From contig NZ_CAMKGL010000001.1 of NCBI RefSeq assembly GCF_946227985.1, positions 1,488,001-1,552,000 of the forward strand: DNA of 64,000 nucleotides, read 5' to 3'. A program made the translations under genes and the position numbers. This document shows positions 43,912 to 55,694 of this stretch, one piece after another. The number at the start of each line of letters is the position of its first letter. The first letter of the stretch is position 1. Under the pieces are notes generated by a model, which had not been told where the DNA came from, ran no database searches, and worked only from the letters and a program-made list of their open reading frames with translations. Source of the stretch: Serratia quinivorans. Its GTDB lineage: Bacteria; Pseudomonadota; Gammaproteobacteria; Enterobacterales; Enterobacteriaceae.

Positions 43912-44689
43912 CACAGCAAGTCTGAAGGCACAACAGTTACGTTACAGCCTGGGTTCGCGGCGGCTGATCAACGATGTCTCGCTCAGCATCAATAGCGGCG
44001 AAATGGTGGCGATTATTGGGCCGAACGGCGCCGGTAAGTCGACGTTACTGCGTCTGTTAACCGGTTATCTGACCCCAGGCTGTGGCGAATGTCAGTTGCT
44101 CGGCTGGCCGCTGGAACAGTGGCAGCCACAGCAGTTGGCGAAAGTACGCGCGGTCATGCGTCAACATAGCGATCTGGCCTTCCCCTTTACCGTAGAGGAA
44201 GTGGTCAGTATGGGCCGCGCGCCCCACGGCAAACGCGACGCGCAACGGGCGGTACAACAGGTGATGGCGCAAACCGACTGTCTCGGATTGGCCCAGCGCG
44301 ATTATCGTCAGCTTTCCGGCGGTGAGCAGCAACGAGTACAACTCGCCCGCGTGCTGGCCCAGCTCTGGCAACCGCAGCCAACACCGGCCTGGCTGTTTCT
44401 GGACGAACCGACCTCGGCGCTGGATCTCTACCACCAGCAACATACGCTCAGACTGCTGCGCACGCTGACGCGGCAACAGCCGATGGCGGTGTGCTGTGTA
44501 TTGCACGATCTCAATCTCGCGGCATTGTATGCAGATCGTATTTTATTGATGCATCAGGGCCAATTGGTCGCGACGGGCACGCCGCAGGAAGTGTTGCAGA
44601 CAGATATTCTGACCCGTTGGTATCAGGCAGATCTGGGCGTGGTTCATCATCCGGAAGTGGCGTTGCCACAGGTATATTTACGTCAGTAG
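43904..44689 (+). CDS. hemV: HemV, haem ABC transporter ATPase
   Basis: A 261-residue ABC ATPase (GTG start, eight-base overlap with hemU): Walker [10 protein letters not shown], signature LSGGEQQRV, Walker [13 protein letters not shown] and a late His (CVLHDLN). It drives haem import. Confidence 0.94.
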   Translation: MDNTASLKAQQLRYSLGSRRLINDVSLSINSGEMVAIIGPNGAGKSTLLRLLTGYLTPGCGECQLLGWPLEQWQPQQLAKVRAVMRQHSDLAFPFTVEEVVSMGRAPHGKRDAQRAVQQVMAQTDCLGLAQRDYRQLSGGEQQRVQLARVLAQLWQPQPTPAWLFLDEPTSALDLYHQQHTLRLLRTLTRQQPMAVCCVLHDLNLAALYADRILLMHQGQLVATGTPQEVLQTDILTRWYQADLGVVHHPEVALPQVYLRQ

Positions 44690-44697
44690 TATCTTTA

Positions 44698-44731
44698 CCG
44701 GGCGCACTATGCCGCGCCCGGCATATTTCTT
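44698..44731 (+). terminator. terminator after hemV
   Basis: CCGGGCGC and GCGCCCGG form an eight-base stem around ACTATGCC, followed by CATATTTCTT. Confidence 0.6.
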
Positions 44732-44737
44732 CGTCAA

Positions 44738-46180
44738 TCAACTAGAGCAAGAGATCTCCAGATGTTTGCCCCAATCCGGCGGCAACGCGGCGAGATCGTC
44801 ATACTCCGGCAGGTCGGCAAACGGCGTCAGCAAAGCCCGATGCAGACGCGCCAGCTTACTGACATCATCCCGTTCGGCACTTTCAATGGCCTGTTGCGCC
44901 AGATAGTTGCGTAAGATTAGCTTCGGATTCACTGCCTTCATCGCCTGCTGGCGCTCAGCGTCACTCACCTGTTCTTGCTGCAGGCGCTGGCGGTACTGCT
45001 GATACCAGCTATCGAACGCGGCGCGATCGATAAATTCGTCTCGCAGCGGCGACTGCGCCTGCTGTTGCTGTGTCTGGCTCAGCAAGCGGAATGTCCGACT
45101 ATAGTCCCGCCCCTCTTGCGCCATCAGACTCAGCAATCCGGTCAACAAATCGTTATCCTGCTGCGACTGGGTGAAGAAGCCGAGTTTAGCTCTCATCTGT
45201 TCCCCATAGGCACGCATCAGGGCCGGTTCATAGGCTGCCAGCGCATTTTGCAACTGCTCGGTGCTCATCAGCCCGGAAAGGGTTTGCGCCAAGCGGTGAA
45301 GATTCCACAGCGCCACCGCCGGCTGGTTATCATAGGCATAACGCCCCTGATGATCGGAATGGTTACAGATATAGTCGGGCTTATAATCGTCAAGGAAGCC
45401 ATACGGCCCATAGTCGATGGTGATACCCAAAATCGACATGTTATCGGTGTTCATCACGCCGTGAGCAAAACCGACGGTTTGCCAATGGGCGATAAGCCGG
45501 GCGGTGCGTTCGACCACATCGGTAAACCACAGCAGATAGCCATCGCTCTGATCTTTAAACTGCGGCCAGTGGCGGGCAATCACAAAATCAGCCAACTGCT
45601 GCACCTGTTCTGGCTGCTTACGGTAATAAAAATGTTCGAAATGACCGAAACGCACGTGGCTTTCCGCTACGCGTAACAGCATCGCCCCACGCTCAGCCTG
45701 TTCGCGATAGACCGGCTGCTCGCTGGTCACAATGGTCAACGCGCGCGTCGTTGGAATACCCAGATGATGCAACGCCTCGGAGGCCAGGAACTCACGGATC
45801 ACCGAGCGCAGCACCGCACGGCCGTCGCCCATACGTGAATACGGCGTCATACCGGCCCCTTTCAGATGCCAGTCCATGCTGCGGCCGTCCGCCAGCCGCT
45901 GTTCGCCCAGCAAAATGCCACGACCATCACCCAACTGCCCGGCCCAGACGCCGAACTGATGACCGCTGTACACCTGTGCCAGCGGTTGCATACCCGGCAG
46001 CAGCGTTTCTCCCGCCCAAATCGGGGTTTTATCCTGGGTAAACCAACTTTCGTCCAGCCCCAGCTCACGCGCCAGTGGCTCGCTGTGATACAGCAGGTGA
46101 GTCCCCTTTAACGGCGTGGGGTTCAATTCGGTATAAAAACCGGCTAATTGTTGTTGGTAAGCATTTTCAAACTGCGGCAT
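44738..46180 (-). CDS. selO: protein adenylyltransferase SelO
   Basis: A 480-residue SelO/YdiU pseudokinase that transfers AMP to proteins such as SucA and GrxA in E. coli. Motifs: [28 protein letters not shown] (ATP-binding Lys), [13 protein letters not shown] and [11 protein letters not shown]. The C-terminal SCSS keeps the conserved Cys (selenocysteine in some species). Start at 46180 follows GGAGGG; a longer frame has no such site. Confidence 0.95.
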   Translation of the reverse strand: MPQFENAYQQQLAGFYTELNPTPLKGTHLLYHSEPLARELGLDESWFTQDKTPIWAGETLLPGMQPLAQVYSGHQFGVWAGQLGDGRGILLGEQRLADGRSMDWHLKGAGMTPYSRMGDGRAVLRSVIREFLASEALHHLGIPTTRALTIVTSEQPVYREQAERGAMLLRVAESHVRFGHFEHFYYRKQPEQVQQLADFVIARHWPQFKDQSDGYLLWFTDVVERTARLIAHWQTVGFAHGVMNTDNMSILGITIDYGPYGFLDDYKPDYICNHSDHQGRYAYDNQPAVALWNLHRLAQTLSGLMSTEQLQNALAAYEPALMRAYGEQMRAKLGFFTQSQQDNDLLTGLLSLMAQEGRDYSRTFRLLSQTQQQQAQSPLRDEFIDRAAFDSWYQQYRQRLQQEQVSDAERQQAMKAVNPKLILRNYLAQQAIESAERDDVSKLARLHRALLTPFADLPEYDDLAALPPDWGKHLEISCSS

Positions 46181-46324
46181 AGGCCCTCCGTTCCACCTAG
46201 TGTAGAGCCTGGGCGTGGGGATTAACACGGAAGAAATGCAGGGAGAACGCATCTGCCTGATACCAGGACAGATGCGAGGGGATTGGCCTTTATGCATGCC
46301 GATATGGCTTAAAAGCCTTTTTGC

Positions 46325-46350
46325 GCTGATAAATAAAATACTTTATCAGC
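46325..46350. other. perfect AT-rich hairpin before the 36-codon gene
   Basis: GCTGATAAA-TAAAATAC-TTTATCAGC forms a perfect nine-base stem. No T run follows on either strand. It lies just before the small membrane-peptide gene. Confidence 0.5.
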
Positions 46351-46362
46351 GAGAGAATGATA

Positions 46363-46473
46363 ATGAATAACAGTACAGGGATCACAACCAAGCTCATCCC
46401 GTCCATTATTGGAACCATTGTGTGCGCAGTACTCTCAATTATTGTTATTGAACTCATCGGGCGTTACCCGTAA
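46363..46473 (+). CDS. possible small membrane protein (36 aa)
   Basis: The ATG at 46363 follows GAGAGA. The peptide is one hydrophobic helix (LIPSIIGTIVCAVLSIIVIE) flanked by a polar start and a GRYP end, the look of bacterial small membrane proteins. Its last 39 bases overlap the 3' end of the EAL gene on the other strand. No homologue is recognised. Confidence 0.45.
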   Translation: MNNSTGITTKLIPSIIGTIVCAVLSIIVIELIGRYP

Positions 46474-47172
46474 CGCCGCCAAATTATCCACACCAACGCT
46501 GGGCCATAAAAAACCTTGCAGGCCAAAAATGCCGGCGTGTCTGAGCTTATTAAAATATTCCTTCCTCTCAATTCCTTCTACGATGACTCCCTTGCACAGC
46601 AGATTGATATTCTTTAATAGCGAGTCAATGACCACGTCATAACCCTGGTGGGTAAACAGCTGCCAGTAAAATCGCTTATCGATTTTCACGTAGTCGAATA
46701 GACCATCATACAATGCGGTCAGAGTTGCCTGACCAGAACCAAAGTCGTCCAGCCACAGTGAGAATGTCTCACTAAGCCGACGGATTTTTTCATTGTTTTT
46801 CCCGGCCGAGAGATTCGGAAAACCCTCGCTGATTTCAAAGGCGATAAATGACCATTGTCTGATCCGTTCGCACAATTGACCGTCAGCAAGAATCAAGTCG
46901 ACCAGGATTTCTTCGACATTAAGCGTCACCAATACATCGTTTTCAACAAACCAGGCGGCATTCTGCTCCGCCAAACTCAATTGCTCATTAAATAACTCAA
47001 TCCTTTGCTCGGTGGACAATAAATTAATCCCAATGTCAGCCGGCATCGCCAAATCACCGTCCAGACTATTAAAACGGTTCAAGATTTCCACCGCCAACAG
47101 CCTGCCCTCCATTGAGTAAACAGGTTGAAAAACATAGCTACTAATAAAGTCAGCTTCGAGTTGGATTTTCAT
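46435..47172 (-). CDS. YdiV-like EAL domain protein
   Basis: A 245-residue EAL protein next to selO, the place of ydiV in E. coli, and with a similar end (LQGFLWPSV). E. coli YdiV is degenerate, binds FlhD and lowers motility. Here most c-di-GMP phosphodiesterase residues remain: VEIL (EAL-like), N in LNVEE, FEISE, LDDFGSG, KIDKRF, VEGIE and LQGF. So this form may still cut or bind c-di-GMP. Two or three sites differ from consensus, so activity is uncertain. Confidence 0.82.
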   Translation of the reverse strand: MKIQLEADFISSYVFQPVYSMEGRLLAVEILNRFNSLDGDLAMPADIGINLLSTEQRIELFNEQLSLAEQNAAWFVENDVLVTLNVEEILVDLILADGQLCERIRQWSFIAFEISEGFPNLSAGKNNEKIRRLSETFSLWLDDFGSGQATLTALYDGLFDYVKIDKRFYWQLFTHQGYDVVIDSLLKNINLLCKGVIVEGIERKEYFNKLRHAGIFGLQGFLWPSVGVDNLAALRVTPDEFNNNN

Positions 47173-47675
47173 TTCAATGCCATAGGCTGAATGGCGAACA
47201 TCTCATCGTATATCAATATATTTTATCGATCAATCCCTGTGAGATTAATCGGAAATATCAATGCAGTCAGTCATAACTTATCATTTAATTGATAGATTAA
47301 AGCTATATCGGACGAGTGTAACGCAGATATGAAAACAATTTGGCTTAAGGCAAGAACCGCATCCCAGGCATAAATTGGTGACATATTTAGCTTAGGGGAT
47401 AGGGTAATTCTGAAAATTTGACTTATCGTCATTGTTTTAATTAAAGAAATTCCCATCCTGCATTAAATATCAAATCCGTATCTCTTCCCTATGTACAGCG
47501 AAGTGAACTTAACTGATTAAATTTAATAACGCATCAATTCCTGGCGTTATTCCTTGCATTGATTCAGCAAAAAAATGCCCACCTTGATTTTTAGGGGAAT
47601 TATGCTACCTCAATGTTTTGACTGTATTTTTTGCAAAAAAGTATAACAACAGGAAAGAGAGACAAAGCTGTGACA
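47173..47675. other. 500-base AT-rich gap upstream of the EAL gene
   Basis: No convincing gene or RNA is seen. A 61-codon minus-strand frame here lacks a good start and recognisable features. The region probably holds the EAL gene promoter. Confidence 0.55.
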
Positions 47676-47702
47676 TAAAAAAGGGATGAGTAGCCTCATC
47701 CC
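47676..47702 (-). terminator. terminator after lplA
   Basis: GGGATGAG-TAGC-CTCATCCC is a perfect hairpin; on the minus strand six Ts follow. Confidence 0.82.
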
Positions 47703-47723
47703 GGAGCATTCATAAACCGAACG

Positions 47724-48737
47724 TTATTTGATCGTTTCAAGCAACCATTGACGCAGTTCGGCTAATTCTGCGGCCTGTTCTGGGTATTGCAAAATCAAAG
47801 CATCGCAGCAATCAGCCAACGCCTCGCTGCGATAGGTGCAGCCCACCAGTATCTCGGCCAACCGTTGCAACGGTGCCGGGTTGAGGCTGTCGGTAAAAAT
47901 CTGCGCCCGGCAGATAGCTCCTTTTTCCACGTCAAAGAAGATATCTACCCCACCCCAAACAAACCGCTCATTGAGCAGGTGGCTGAATGCCGGAGCCTTG
48001 CCGAAATTCCATTCCCAACTGCTTTGTTTGGCAAACTGCGCGGCAAAATCCGGCAAATCGGGATAAACGTCAGGAGAAATGATTTCTGCTTTCGCAGTCT
48101 CACCATAATGGTCAAAGAACGCCTGAGTTATCGCATCGCACACCTGCTGGTGGCTGATATCGGCTTTAAACTCCGCCAGATTGGCAACGCGAGAACGTAC
48201 CGAGGTGATACCTTTGGCCTGTAGTTTTTTAGGGTCAGGATTAAGGTAATCGGCCAGGCGATTGAGATCCGCATTCAGCAACAAGGTGCCATGATGGAAC
48301 CCGCGATCCTGAGTTTCCCGATAGGCCGAGCCGGAGATTTTACGCACGCCCTCTGCGGTATCAATCACCAGATCATTACGTCCCGACGCGGTGGCCGTAA
48401 TGCCCAACTGAGCCAGAGCTTGCAGAATAATGCCGGTAGAGACGGTTTTATCGTAACCGGGTTTGCCCGCCATAAAGGTAAAACAGCTATTGCCCAAATC
48501 GTGGAATACCGCACCACCGCCGCTGCTGCGGCGTGCCAGACGAATACCATCCTGCTCCATGCGGCGGGTGTTGCACTCTTTCCAGGGGTTTTGTGACTGG
48601 CCAATGACCACGGTTTCGGCATTGCGCCACAGGAACAGAATTTTCTGCGTAGTCATTTCGCGGAAGATGCACTCTTCCACAGCCAGATTGAACCAAGGGT
48701 CGTAGGAATCGGAAATCAGTAGGCGTAAATTACTCAT
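47724..48737 (-). CDS. lplA: lipoate-protein ligase A
   Basis: A 337-residue LplA (E. coli 338). It attaches free lipoate to the lipoyl domains of 2-oxoacid dehydrogenases using ATP. Motifs: [15 protein letters not shown] (adenylate loop), KISGSAYR with the catalytic Lys, and a C-terminal accessory domain. The start at 48737 gives [11 protein letters not shown]. In E. coli lplA is elsewhere, so this position is a lineage difference. Confidence 0.92.
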   Translation of the reverse strand: MSNLRLLISDSYDPWFNLAVEECIFREMTTQKILFLWRNAETVVIGQSQNPWKECNTRRMEQDGIRLARRSSGGGAVFHDLGNSCFTFMAGKPGYDKTVSTGIILQALAQLGITATASGRNDLVIDTAEGVRKISGSAYRETQDRGFHHGTLLLNADLNRLADYLNPDPKKLQAKGITSVRSRVANLAEFKADISHQQVCDAITQAFFDHYGETAKAEIISPDVYPDLPDFAAQFAKQSSWEWNFGKAPAFSHLLNERFVWGGVDIFFDVEKGAICRAQIFTDSLNPAPLQRLAEILVGCTYRSEALADCCDALILQYPEQAAELAELRQWLLETIK

Positions 48738-48794
48738 GGCGGTCACCGTTAACAATGTGATACCGCCATGATACACCAAATCAAGAGGTTAAGA

Positions 48795-49259
48795 CTAAAT
48801 GCGCCGCGCCTGCCAGTAGACCTTCTTCCAGTACACGTTGTTCAGCGAAGAACGGATCACGCCACGGCTGGTTGAGGCATGGATAAACTGATCGTTGGTG
48901 TCATAAATGCCAACGTGCAAACCATTCTCTCCACCACCGGTTTTGAAAAACACCAGATCGCCGGGCATCAGCTCATCGCGCGAGACTTTGGTTCCCAGTG
49001 AAGTTTGCTCTTCAGTAGAGCGTGGCAATTGCATATCGAAACGATCGCTGAAAGTGCGATAAACAAACCCGGAGCAGTCAACGCCACCGCGGTCTAACCC
49101 GCCATAGCGATAGGGGGCGCCGTACCATTGACGCAGCTGCTCGTTTAACTGAGCGACAACCACAATCGAATCGGCCAATTTGCCGCTCGGCGGCGGCGCA
49201 TGGCTGCTACAACCGGCAAGAATTAAACTGGCTAATAAAAACCAAATACGCATCCGCAT
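48795..49259 (-). CDS. nlpC: NlpC/P60 family lipoprotein
   Basis: A 154-residue lipoprotein: signal peptide with lipobox LAGC, then an NlpC/P60 peptidase domain with Cys in DCSGFVY, His in LHVGIY and His in FIHAST. It cuts peptides of the cell wall. Position next to ydiV/btuD as in E. coli. Confidence 0.92.
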   Translation of the reverse strand: MRMRIWFLLASLILAGCSSHAPPPSGKLADSIVVVAQLNEQLRQWYGAPYRYGGLDRGGVDCSGFVYRTFSDRFDMQLPRSTEEQTSLGTKVSRDELMPGDLVFFKTGGGENGLHVGIYDTNDQFIHASTSRGVIRSSLNNVYWKKVYWQARRI

Positions 49260-49368
49260 AATATCCCTTCATTGAACAGATTGCCGCTTTATGCCACCCG
49301 CTAAAGCATACCGCCTGCGAGGCAAAGCCGACACCAGCTAAGGAAAGCGCTATTTTGGGCTAATTTAT

Positions 49369-49381
49369 CCCCCCGGGGGGG
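49369..49381. repeat. C6G7 palindrome between arnF and nlpC
   Basis: An uninterrupted CCCCCCGGGGGGG run lies between the arnF end and the nlpC start. On the minus strand it follows TTTTT and precedes ATAAATT, so it is not a normal terminator. Prone to slippage. Confidence 0.6.
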
Positions 49382-49432
49382 AAAAAGGCAAGCATGGTGA
49401 AGGAGATAATCGAATTGACGCCGATTTTCGCG

Positions 49433-49825
49433 CTATTGGGGCGCTTTTACCTTGGTCTGACTGTTAATCAGCCACACGCCAAACAGGATAAACAGCGTGC
49501 CCAAGGTTTTCAGCAGCGTAGCCGATTCATTAAACCAGGGCAGGATCACCGCCGCCAGATAGACCAGCGCATAGCTTACACTCAACAGTGGGTAAGCACG
49601 GTTGAGTGGCAAATGGTGCAACGCGAAGAACCAGCACAGCATTGACAGCGCATAGCCGAAAATGCCGCCGCTGACCGTCAGTAACGGCAACCAATACTGA
49701 ATAAACAGGTTCAGTGTAACGTCGGCAAATGACATCAGTGGGATCTGCGCCATGCCCCACTTCATCAGCAACTGTGCCAGCGTGACTAACAGCACGCTGG
49801 CCGCGCCCCAGGCATAACCTCTCAT
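49433..49825 (-). CDS. arnF: ArnF, flippase subunit for L-Ara4N-lipid
   Basis: A 130-residue EmrE-like protein with four membrane helices, working with ArnE to move undecaprenyl-phosphate-L-Ara4N across the inner membrane. The start at 49825 overlaps the arnE stop (ATGA). Confidence 0.9.
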   Translation of the reverse strand: MRGYAWGAASVLLVTLAQLLMKWGMAQIPLMSFADVTLNLFIQYWLPLLTVSGGIFGYALSMLCWFFALHHLPLNRAYPLLSVSYALVYLAAVILPWFNESATLLKTLGTLFILFGVWLINSQTKVKAPQ

Positions 49826-50169
49826 GGATTGATACTCATCAGCAGGATCCCCAGCATGATTGAAGCCACTCCGTACCAATGGCGTGCGGTAGTGGGCTCA
49901 TTAAACAACCAGCGGGCGGCCAGCGTCACCAGAACAAAATTCAGGCTGAGCGTCGGATATGCCAGGCTGAGCGGCAAACGTTGCAACACGTTAAGCCACA
50001 CCGCCATGCCCAGTCCCAACAGCAAAACGGCCAGCGCCAGCCAGCGCAGCGTTACCCCCCGCCTGACGTCGGGAGGTAACTGCCAGCTCAAAGCCGCTTG
50101 CTTCTGGCACAGCTGCCCACCACAGGTGAGCAGGCTGACCACGACCACCAACAAATAGCCGACTATCAT
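49822..50169 (-). CDS. arnE: ArnE, flippase subunit for L-Ara4N-lipid
   Basis: A 115-residue EmrE-like protein with four membrane helices; residues [18 protein letters not shown] are typical. Overlaps arnT and arnF by four bases each. Confidence 0.9.
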   Translation of the reverse strand: MIVGYLLVVVVSLLTCGGQLCQKQAALSWQLPPDVRRGVTLRWLALAVLLLGLGMAVWLNVLQRLPLSLAYPTLSLNFVLVTLAARWLFNEPTTARHWYGVASIMLGILLMSINP

Positions 50170-51833
50170 GGCTGCTTTTGGTACCAGAACAACGCCAGGC
50201 GGTTCATCACCTCGACCTTATCTGCTTTCGGCAGGTTTTGCTGATCAATGCTTTCGCCACGCGACAACTGCAACACCAGTGAGACATCCCCCTGCTTGCG
50301 CGCCTGCGCCAACCACTGCGGGAAATCGCCGTCGCTGATGAAATGGCTGCGCGCATCCGGATACTCCAAACCATAAGAAATCTCTCCCTTCTGGTTAAAC
50401 ATCAATATATCGCTGCGCTTCAACTCCCAGGCCAAACCTGCGGCTACGCCAACGCTGTCGGTCAGCACGTAGCGGCTATGGCCTAATTCAGCCATATTCA
50501 CCCGAATAAAGTTTTGCGGCAGCTTGGAGTCAGTCACCTGTTGCGGAATGGCGTAACCAATCAACAAACACAGCAACAATGGGCAAGCCGCTGCCCAACT
50601 CCAGCGCTGCGCATTATTACGCACCGACACTACGGCAAACAGCAACCAACCGGCAAAGGCGATAATGCCGATAACAATCTTCGGCCACTCTTGCGCGGTA
50701 AACAAATGCACTTTGGGTAACAGTCCGGAGCCCAGAACCACCAGCGCCAGGATGCCGATTAAGCCAAACAATCCGTTTAATACGGCGTTAACCTTGAATA
50801 CCTTGCTGCGCAATGCCGCCACGCAATCTTCGGCATAGGCCGCCATCAGCAATGCCAAGGGCGCCATGCACGGAAGAATATAGGTCGGCAGCTTGCCCTT
50901 GGCGATGCTGAAGAAGATCAACGGCATCATTACCCAGCTAAGCAGGAAGAACAGTTCCGGACGTTGAACGCGTTCTCGCCAGCCCTTGAGCAAGGATCCT
51001 GGCAGTAGTGCCAACCAGGGCAACACGGCCGCCATCAAAATCGGGACGTAATACCAGAACGGGGCTTTATGTTGCGCGTTGTCCTCGGCGAAACGTTGAA
51101 TATGCTCCACCCAGAAGAAGTAGTTCCAGAAATCCGGCTCACGCTGTGCGATGGCCAGCGCCCAAGGCAAGCTCAGCAGCACCGCCACCACAATAGCCAC
51201 TGGGCCGTAGATCAGCAGGTCTTTAATTCGCCGTTGTTGAATGACAATCGGGATCACCGCGATCACCGGCACCGCCAGTGCCAGGAAGCCCTTGGTCATA
51301 AAGCCCATACCGCAGGCCAGCCCCAACAGCACGTAGCCGCCCAGCTTGCCTTTGGCCGTGGTCGCTTTCAGCGTCAGATAATAACTGACCATCGCGGCGG
51401 CCAGCCACAAGGAAATCATTGGGTCCAACACGCTGTAGGTACCAATACTGAATACCAGAACCATCGACAGGAAAATCAACGTCGCCAGGCTGGCACGGCG
51501 CGCATTGCGCCACATTAACATCGCCAGTGCAAATACCAGCAGCGCCGTCATGCCGGTACTGAATACCGAACCGAAACGTACCGCAAAGTTGGTATCACCA
51601 AACAACCATTGGCTGATGTTATTGAACCAGTAGCCGGCCACCGGTTTTTCAAAATAACGCAGGCCAAGCAAATGCGGCACTACCCAGTCGCCGCGTTGCA
51701 GCATTTCGCGGCTAATCTCGGCGTAACGGGTTTCATCCGGTTGCCATAGCAGGCGACCGTTGAGCGGAATCAGGTAAACCAGAGCAAAAAAAATGGCCAA
51801 CAAAATGGCCCATGATCCTTTTAGCGCCTTCAT
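50166..51833 (-). CDS. arnT: ArnT, L-Ara4N transferase to lipid A
   Basis: A 555-residue GT-C glycosyltransferase with about 12-13 membrane helices and the periplasmic loop [12 protein letters not shown] near residue 34, followed by [17 protein letters not shown]. It moves L-Ara4N from its lipid carrier to lipid A, which lowers binding of polymyxins. The start at 51833 overlaps the arnD stop. Confidence 0.95.
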   Translation of the reverse strand: MKALKGSWAILLAIFFALVYLIPLNGRLLWQPDETRYAEISREMLQRGDWVVPHLLGLRYFEKPVAGYWFNNISQWLFGDTNFAVRFGSVFSTGMTALLVFALAMLMWRNARRASLATLIFLSMVLVFSIGTYSVLDPMISLWLAAAMVSYYLTLKATTAKGKLGGYVLLGLACGMGFMTKGFLALAVPVIAVIPIVIQQRRIKDLLIYGPVAIVVAVLLSLPWALAIAQREPDFWNYFFWVEHIQRFAEDNAQHKAPFWYYVPILMAAVLPWLALLPGSLLKGWRERVQRPELFFLLSWVMMPLIFFSIAKGKLPTYILPCMAPLALLMAAYAEDCVAALRSKVFKVNAVLNGLFGLIGILALVVLGSGLLPKVHLFTAQEWPKIVIGIIAFAGWLLFAVVSVRNNAQRWSWAAACPLLLCLLIGYAIPQQVTDSKLPQNFIRVNMAELGHSRYVLTDSVGVAAGLAWELKRSDILMFNQKGEISYGLEYPDARSHFISDGDFPQWLAQARKQGDVSLVLQLSRGESIDQQNLPKADKVEVMNRLALFWYQKQP

Positions 51834-52735
51834 GAATCGTCCTTCACATCGGTTTGACAACCCAGCCAACCTTCACGGCCAGGGAAAGGAGCACGCTCGA
51901 CGCGGCCCAATGGCAATGACGCCAAATCTTGAGGCAACAGTGCGCTTAACGGACAGAATTCTATGCCCTGCCGTTGCGCCCGCTGCAGTAACTGCTCAAA
52001 CATTGCGGCCTGTGACATGCCCTCCACCTCGGTATGAATGGTATACACCGGCACACCGCGATCGTTTTCAATTGCCCGCAGAATGTAATCGTTGAAGTCG
52101 CTCATACTCACTTCGCTGCCAATCACCTCATCAAAGGTGGGCAACGTGACCGGGATCTGTACGGTTCCCAGGCGACCATCGCTTAACACCGGACGGAAGG
52201 GATGGGTGCCACGACAGTCGCTGTTGTAGTGAAAACCAAAGCGCTGTTTCACTTCCAGCACCCGCGTATCGGCACGCCAACCGGCAACCGCTGAACATTT
52301 GACAGGCTGACCGGTACTGTTGGCCAGCGCATCTACACCGAGCTGAACCTGCTGCATCAGCTGCGCTTCTGACCAACGGCCAACTTTGGCCTGCCAACCC
52401 TGATGATCCCAGGCGTGCAGCCCCACTTCATGTCCAGCCTGTGCAGTCAGTTTCATCAACGGCCCCAGGGCACGGGCAATATTACGCCCCGGCCAGGCAG
52501 TGCCTGCCAGCAAAATATCCCAGCCGTAGAGTGACGCGGCATTAGAGCGCAGCATTTTCCACAGGAATTTCGGACGCAAAAGGCGCCACAGATGGCGCCC
52601 CATATTGTCCGGTCCAACGCTGAAGAAGAAACTGGCCTGAATATTGTACTTGTCGAACAGCTCCAGCAACTGCGGCACCCCTTCCCGGGTGCCGCTGAAG
52701 GTATCTACGTCAACTCGCAGACCGACTTTCTTCAT
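51830..52735 (-). CDS. arnD: ArnD, Ara4FN-lipid deformylase
   Basis: A 301-residue polysaccharide-deacetylase-type protein (start [20 protein letters not shown]); Asp in RVDVD and His in [10 protein letters not shown] are metal ligands. It removes the formyl group at the membrane, pulling the pathway forward. Confidence 0.93.
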   Translation of the reverse strand: MKKVGLRVDVDTFSGTREGVPQLLELFDKYNIQASFFFSVGPDNMGRHLWRLLRPKFLWKMLRSNAASLYGWDILLAGTAWPGRNIARALGPLMKLTAQAGHEVGLHAWDHQGWQAKVGRWSEAQLMQQVQLGVDALANSTGQPVKCSAVAGWRADTRVLEVKQRFGFHYNSDCRGTHPFRPVLSDGRLGTVQIPVTLPTFDEVIGSEVSMSDFNDYILRAIENDRGVPVYTIHTEVEGMSQAAMFEQLLQRAQRQGIEFCPLSALLPQDLASLPLGRVERAPFPGREGWLGCQTDVKDDS

Positions 52736-54714
52736 GCACCGTCACCTTCCTGAACGGTCGTACGCAGGAAGTAATCCAACGTATCAGCAACGGTTTGCTG
52801 CATGGCGATGGTTGGCTGCCAATCCAGCAAGCGGCGGGCATTCTTGATGCTCGGCGTGCGGTGCTCAACGTCCTGATAGCCTTTACCGTAATAGCTGCTG
52901 CTTTCAACGTCCTTGAAGCCGGCAAACGGTGGGAAACGGTCACGCAACGGATGGTTATTGAAGCTTTCGAGCAGCATTTCTGCCAATTCGCGGATGCTGG
53001 CTTCGTTGGTCGGGTTACCGATGTTGACGATTTGGCCATCGCACAGGCCATCACGGTTTTCGATAATGCGGAACAGCGCTTCGATACCGTCATTGATGTC
53101 GGTGAAGCAACGTTTTTGTGCCCCGCCGTCCATCAATTTAATTGGCGAGCCTTCCACCAGGTTGAGGATCAGCTGGGTAATGGCACGGGAAGAGCCGATA
53201 CGTGCGGCATCCAGGTTATCCAGACGTGGGCCCATCCAGTTAAACGGACGGAACAGGGTAAACTTCAAGCCTTCTTTGGCACCGTAGGCCCAGATTACCC
53301 GGTCCAGCAACTGCTTGGATACCGAGTAAATCCAGCGCTGTTTGTTGATCGGACCGACAATCAGGCGTGAATGGTCTTCGTCAAATTCCTTGTCGTCACA
53401 CATGCCGTACACCTCGGAGGTGGACGGGAAGATAATGCGCTTGTTGTATTTCACGCAGTCGCGGACGATTTTCAGGTTTTCTTCGAAATCCAACTCGAAT
53501 ACGCGCAGTGGGTTGCGGGTGTATTCAATCGGCGTGGCAATCGCCACCAGCGGCAGGATCACGTCACATTTCTTGATGTGGTACTCGATCCACTCGGAGT
53601 GGATGCTGATATCACCTTCCACAAAGTGGAAGCGCGGGTTATCCAGGAAACGGCTGATGGCGTCAGAACCGATATCCAGACCGTAGATATCGTAGCGGTC
53701 ATCACGCAGCAGGCGTTCGGTCAGGTGGTTACCGATAAAGCCGTTAACGCCGAGGATCAACACGCGGGTTCTGCGTTTCATCACTGCGTTTGGCTTGGCG
53801 GCCAGGCGCACATCGGTGACGATACCCATTTCCTGCGCCAGACGGCTGCCTTGCACATACAAACCGACATCGTTTTGGCCGGCCACAATTTCCAACGCGC
53901 CTTCACCGCAGGCAATGATCAGCGGAGAGGTACTGAGCACGGTCCCCGGTTGCTTGTCATGCTGGGTATCCAGTACGCGGGCACGCCAGACAATCAGTTT
54001 ACGCTGACCAAGGTAGCTGAAAGCACCAGGGTAAGGTTCGGTCACGGCGCGGACCAGGTTGTTGATTTCCTGCGCTGATTTATGCCACAGAATTTCACCG
54101 TCTGCCGCAGTGCGGCGACCAAAATAGCTGGCTTCAGCTTCATTTTGCGCGGTGAATGAGGCCGTCCCGTTTTTCAGCTTCGGCAGTTGCTCTTTCAGCA
54201 ACGCCTGCGCCGCTTCAAGCACTTTTTTGTGCAGCGTCAGCGCGGTATCTTCAGCGGCAATCGCCACTTTATGCTGGCCAACAATGTCACCGGCATCCGG
54301 ACGCTTAACCATTTTGTGCAGCGTGGCGCCGGTTTCGGTTTCACCATTTACCAGTGCCCAGTTTACCGGTGCGCGACCACGGTAATGCGGCAGCAGTGAG
54401 CCATGCAGATTGAAGCCGCCTTTTGGCGCCAGTGACAGCAGCTCTTCGCTCAGCATATTGCGGTAATAGAATGAGAAAATAATCTCAGGCTGCATCTCGC
54501 GGATACGTTCGATCCACAGCGGGTGGTTAACGTCTTCCGGCGCATAAACCGGCAACTCCAATTCGGCACCCACACGGGCAACGGAGGAGAAAAAGTTGTT
54601 CTCACCAGGATCGTCGGTATGGGTGAATACCGCCTGAATATCATAGCCCGCGTCAGTCAGCGCTTTCAGACCCGCGCAGCCAATATCATGGTAAGCAAAT
54701 ACGATAGCTTTCAT
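52732..54714 (-). CDS. arnA: ArnA, bifunctional UDP-GlcA decarboxylase / UDP-Ara4N formyltransferase
   Basis: A 660-residue fused enzyme, normal length. Residues 1-304 are the formyltransferase ([20 protein letters not shown] with the catalytic Asn/His, and a conserved Asp); residues 305-660 are the dehydrogenase/decarboxylase with [10 protein letters not shown] (NAD) and [10 protein letters not shown] (Tyr-x3-Lys). It catalyses the first and third steps to Ara4N. Confidence 0.96.
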   Translation of the reverse strand: MKAIVFAYHDIGCAGLKALTDAGYDIQAVFTHTDDPGENNFFSSVARVGAELELPVYAPEDVNHPLWIERIREMQPEIIFSFYYRNMLSEELLSLAPKGGFNLHGSLLPHYRGRAPVNWALVNGETETGATLHKMVKRPDAGDIVGQHKVAIAAEDTALTLHKKVLEAAQALLKEQLPKLKNGTASFTAQNEAEASYFGRRTAADGEILWHKSAQEINNLVRAVTEPYPGAFSYLGQRKLIVWRARVLDTQHDKQPGTVLSTSPLIIACGEGALEIVAGQNDVGLYVQGSRLAQEMGIVTDVRLAAKPNAVMKRRTRVLILGVNGFIGNHLTERLLRDDRYDIYGLDIGSDAISRFLDNPRFHFVEGDISIHSEWIEYHIKKCDVILPLVAIATPIEYTRNPLRVFELDFEENLKIVRDCVKYNKRIIFPSTSEVYGMCDDKEFDEDHSRLIVGPINKQRWIYSVSKQLLDRVIWAYGAKEGLKFTLFRPFNWMGPRLDNLDAARIGSSRAITQLILNLVEGSPIKLMDGGAQKRCFTDINDGIEALFRIIENRDGLCDGQIVNIGNPTNEASIRELAEMLLESFNNHPLRDRFPPFAGFKDVESSSYYGKGYQDVEHRTPSIKNARRLLDWQPTIAMQQTVADTLDYFLRTTVQEGDGA

Positions 54715-55694
54715 TATTCTTCTTCCTGAGTATTGTGGTTCGGCTGCTCACCGACCACTTTCTGAACAAAATAACGGGGACGAGCACGAACGTCGGTATA
54801 AATGCGACCGATGTACTCTCCCAACAGGCCCATGCCGACAAATTGGGCGCCGATAAAGGTAAACAACACGGCAAACAGGGTGAACACCCCGCCGCCCGAC
54901 CATTCAGGCCCCATAATCAAACGCAGGGCGATCAACAGCACCGCCAGCACAAAACCTGACAGCGCCACCACACTGCCCACCACGCTGAGCAAACGCAGCG
55001 GAGTCGTGGTCAGGCAGGTGATCAGGTCATACATCAGGTTAATCAACTTCATCAGGCTGTATTTGGAATCGCCAAACTCGCGTTCCGCATGCAGCACGTC
55101 AATTTCAGTGGTGCGGCGGGCAAAGGTATTCGCCAGAATGGGGATAAAGGTACTGCGCTCATGACAGTTCAACATCGCCTCGATAATATGGCGGCGATAG
55201 GCGCGCAGCATGCAGCCGTAATCCCCCATCGATTTACCGGTGGCACGTTGGATCATCATATTGATGATGCGCGAAGCGCTTTTGCGGAACCAGGAGTCCT
55301 GACGGTTGGCACGCACGGTGCCCACCACGTCGTAACCTTCTTCCGCCACTTTCACCAGACGTGGGATCTCTTCCGGCGGGTTTTGCAAATCGGCATCCAG
55401 CGTAATCACCAGATCGCCACTTACCTGATTGAAACCGGCCATGATCGCCGAATGTTGGCCATAGTTACGGTTGAGCAACACGGCAATCACACAGCTGCCA
55501 GGCTGTTCGGCCGCGGCAGTCAGCATATCGGCAGAATTGTCGCTGCTGCCGTCATCGACCAGGATAATTTCATAAGGTTGGGTCAGTTGTTTACAGGCGG
55601 CGGTGGTACGTTCGAGCAAGGCTGGTAAACTTTCCTGCTCGTTATATACCGGGATCACCACCGACACTTTTTTTATCGGTTCAACGCGAGACAC
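54714..55694 (-). CDS. arnC: ArnC, undecaprenyl-phosphate Ara4FN transferase
   Basis: A 326-residue GT2 enzyme with [17 protein letters not shown], the [10 protein letters not shown] metal site, REFGDSKYS and two C-terminal membrane helices. GTG at 55694 is chosen as start: GGAG lies seven bases upstream and an overlap of 14 bases with arnB results. A longer frame runs deeper into arnB. Confidence 0.93.
   Translation of the reverse strand: MSRVEPIKKVSVVIPVYNEQESLPALLERTTAACKQLTQPYEIILVDDGSSDNSADMLTAAAEQPGSCVIAVLLNRNYGQHSAIMAGFNQVSGDLVITLDADLQNPPEEIPRLVKVAEEGYDVVGTVRANRQDSWFRKSASRIINMMIQRATGKSMGDYGCMLRAYRRHIIEAMLNCHERSTFIPILANTFARRTTEIDVLHAEREFGDSKYSLMKLINLMYDLITCLTTTPLRLLSVVGSVVALSGFVLAVLLIALRLIMGPEWSGGGVFTLFAVLFTFIGAQFVGMGLLGEYIGRIYTDVRARPRYFVQKVVGEQPNHNTQEEE

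Noticed and set aside
47271-47456. 61-codon frame in the gap upstream of the EAL gene
   Set aside because: No Shine-Dalgarno, composition like non-coding DNA.
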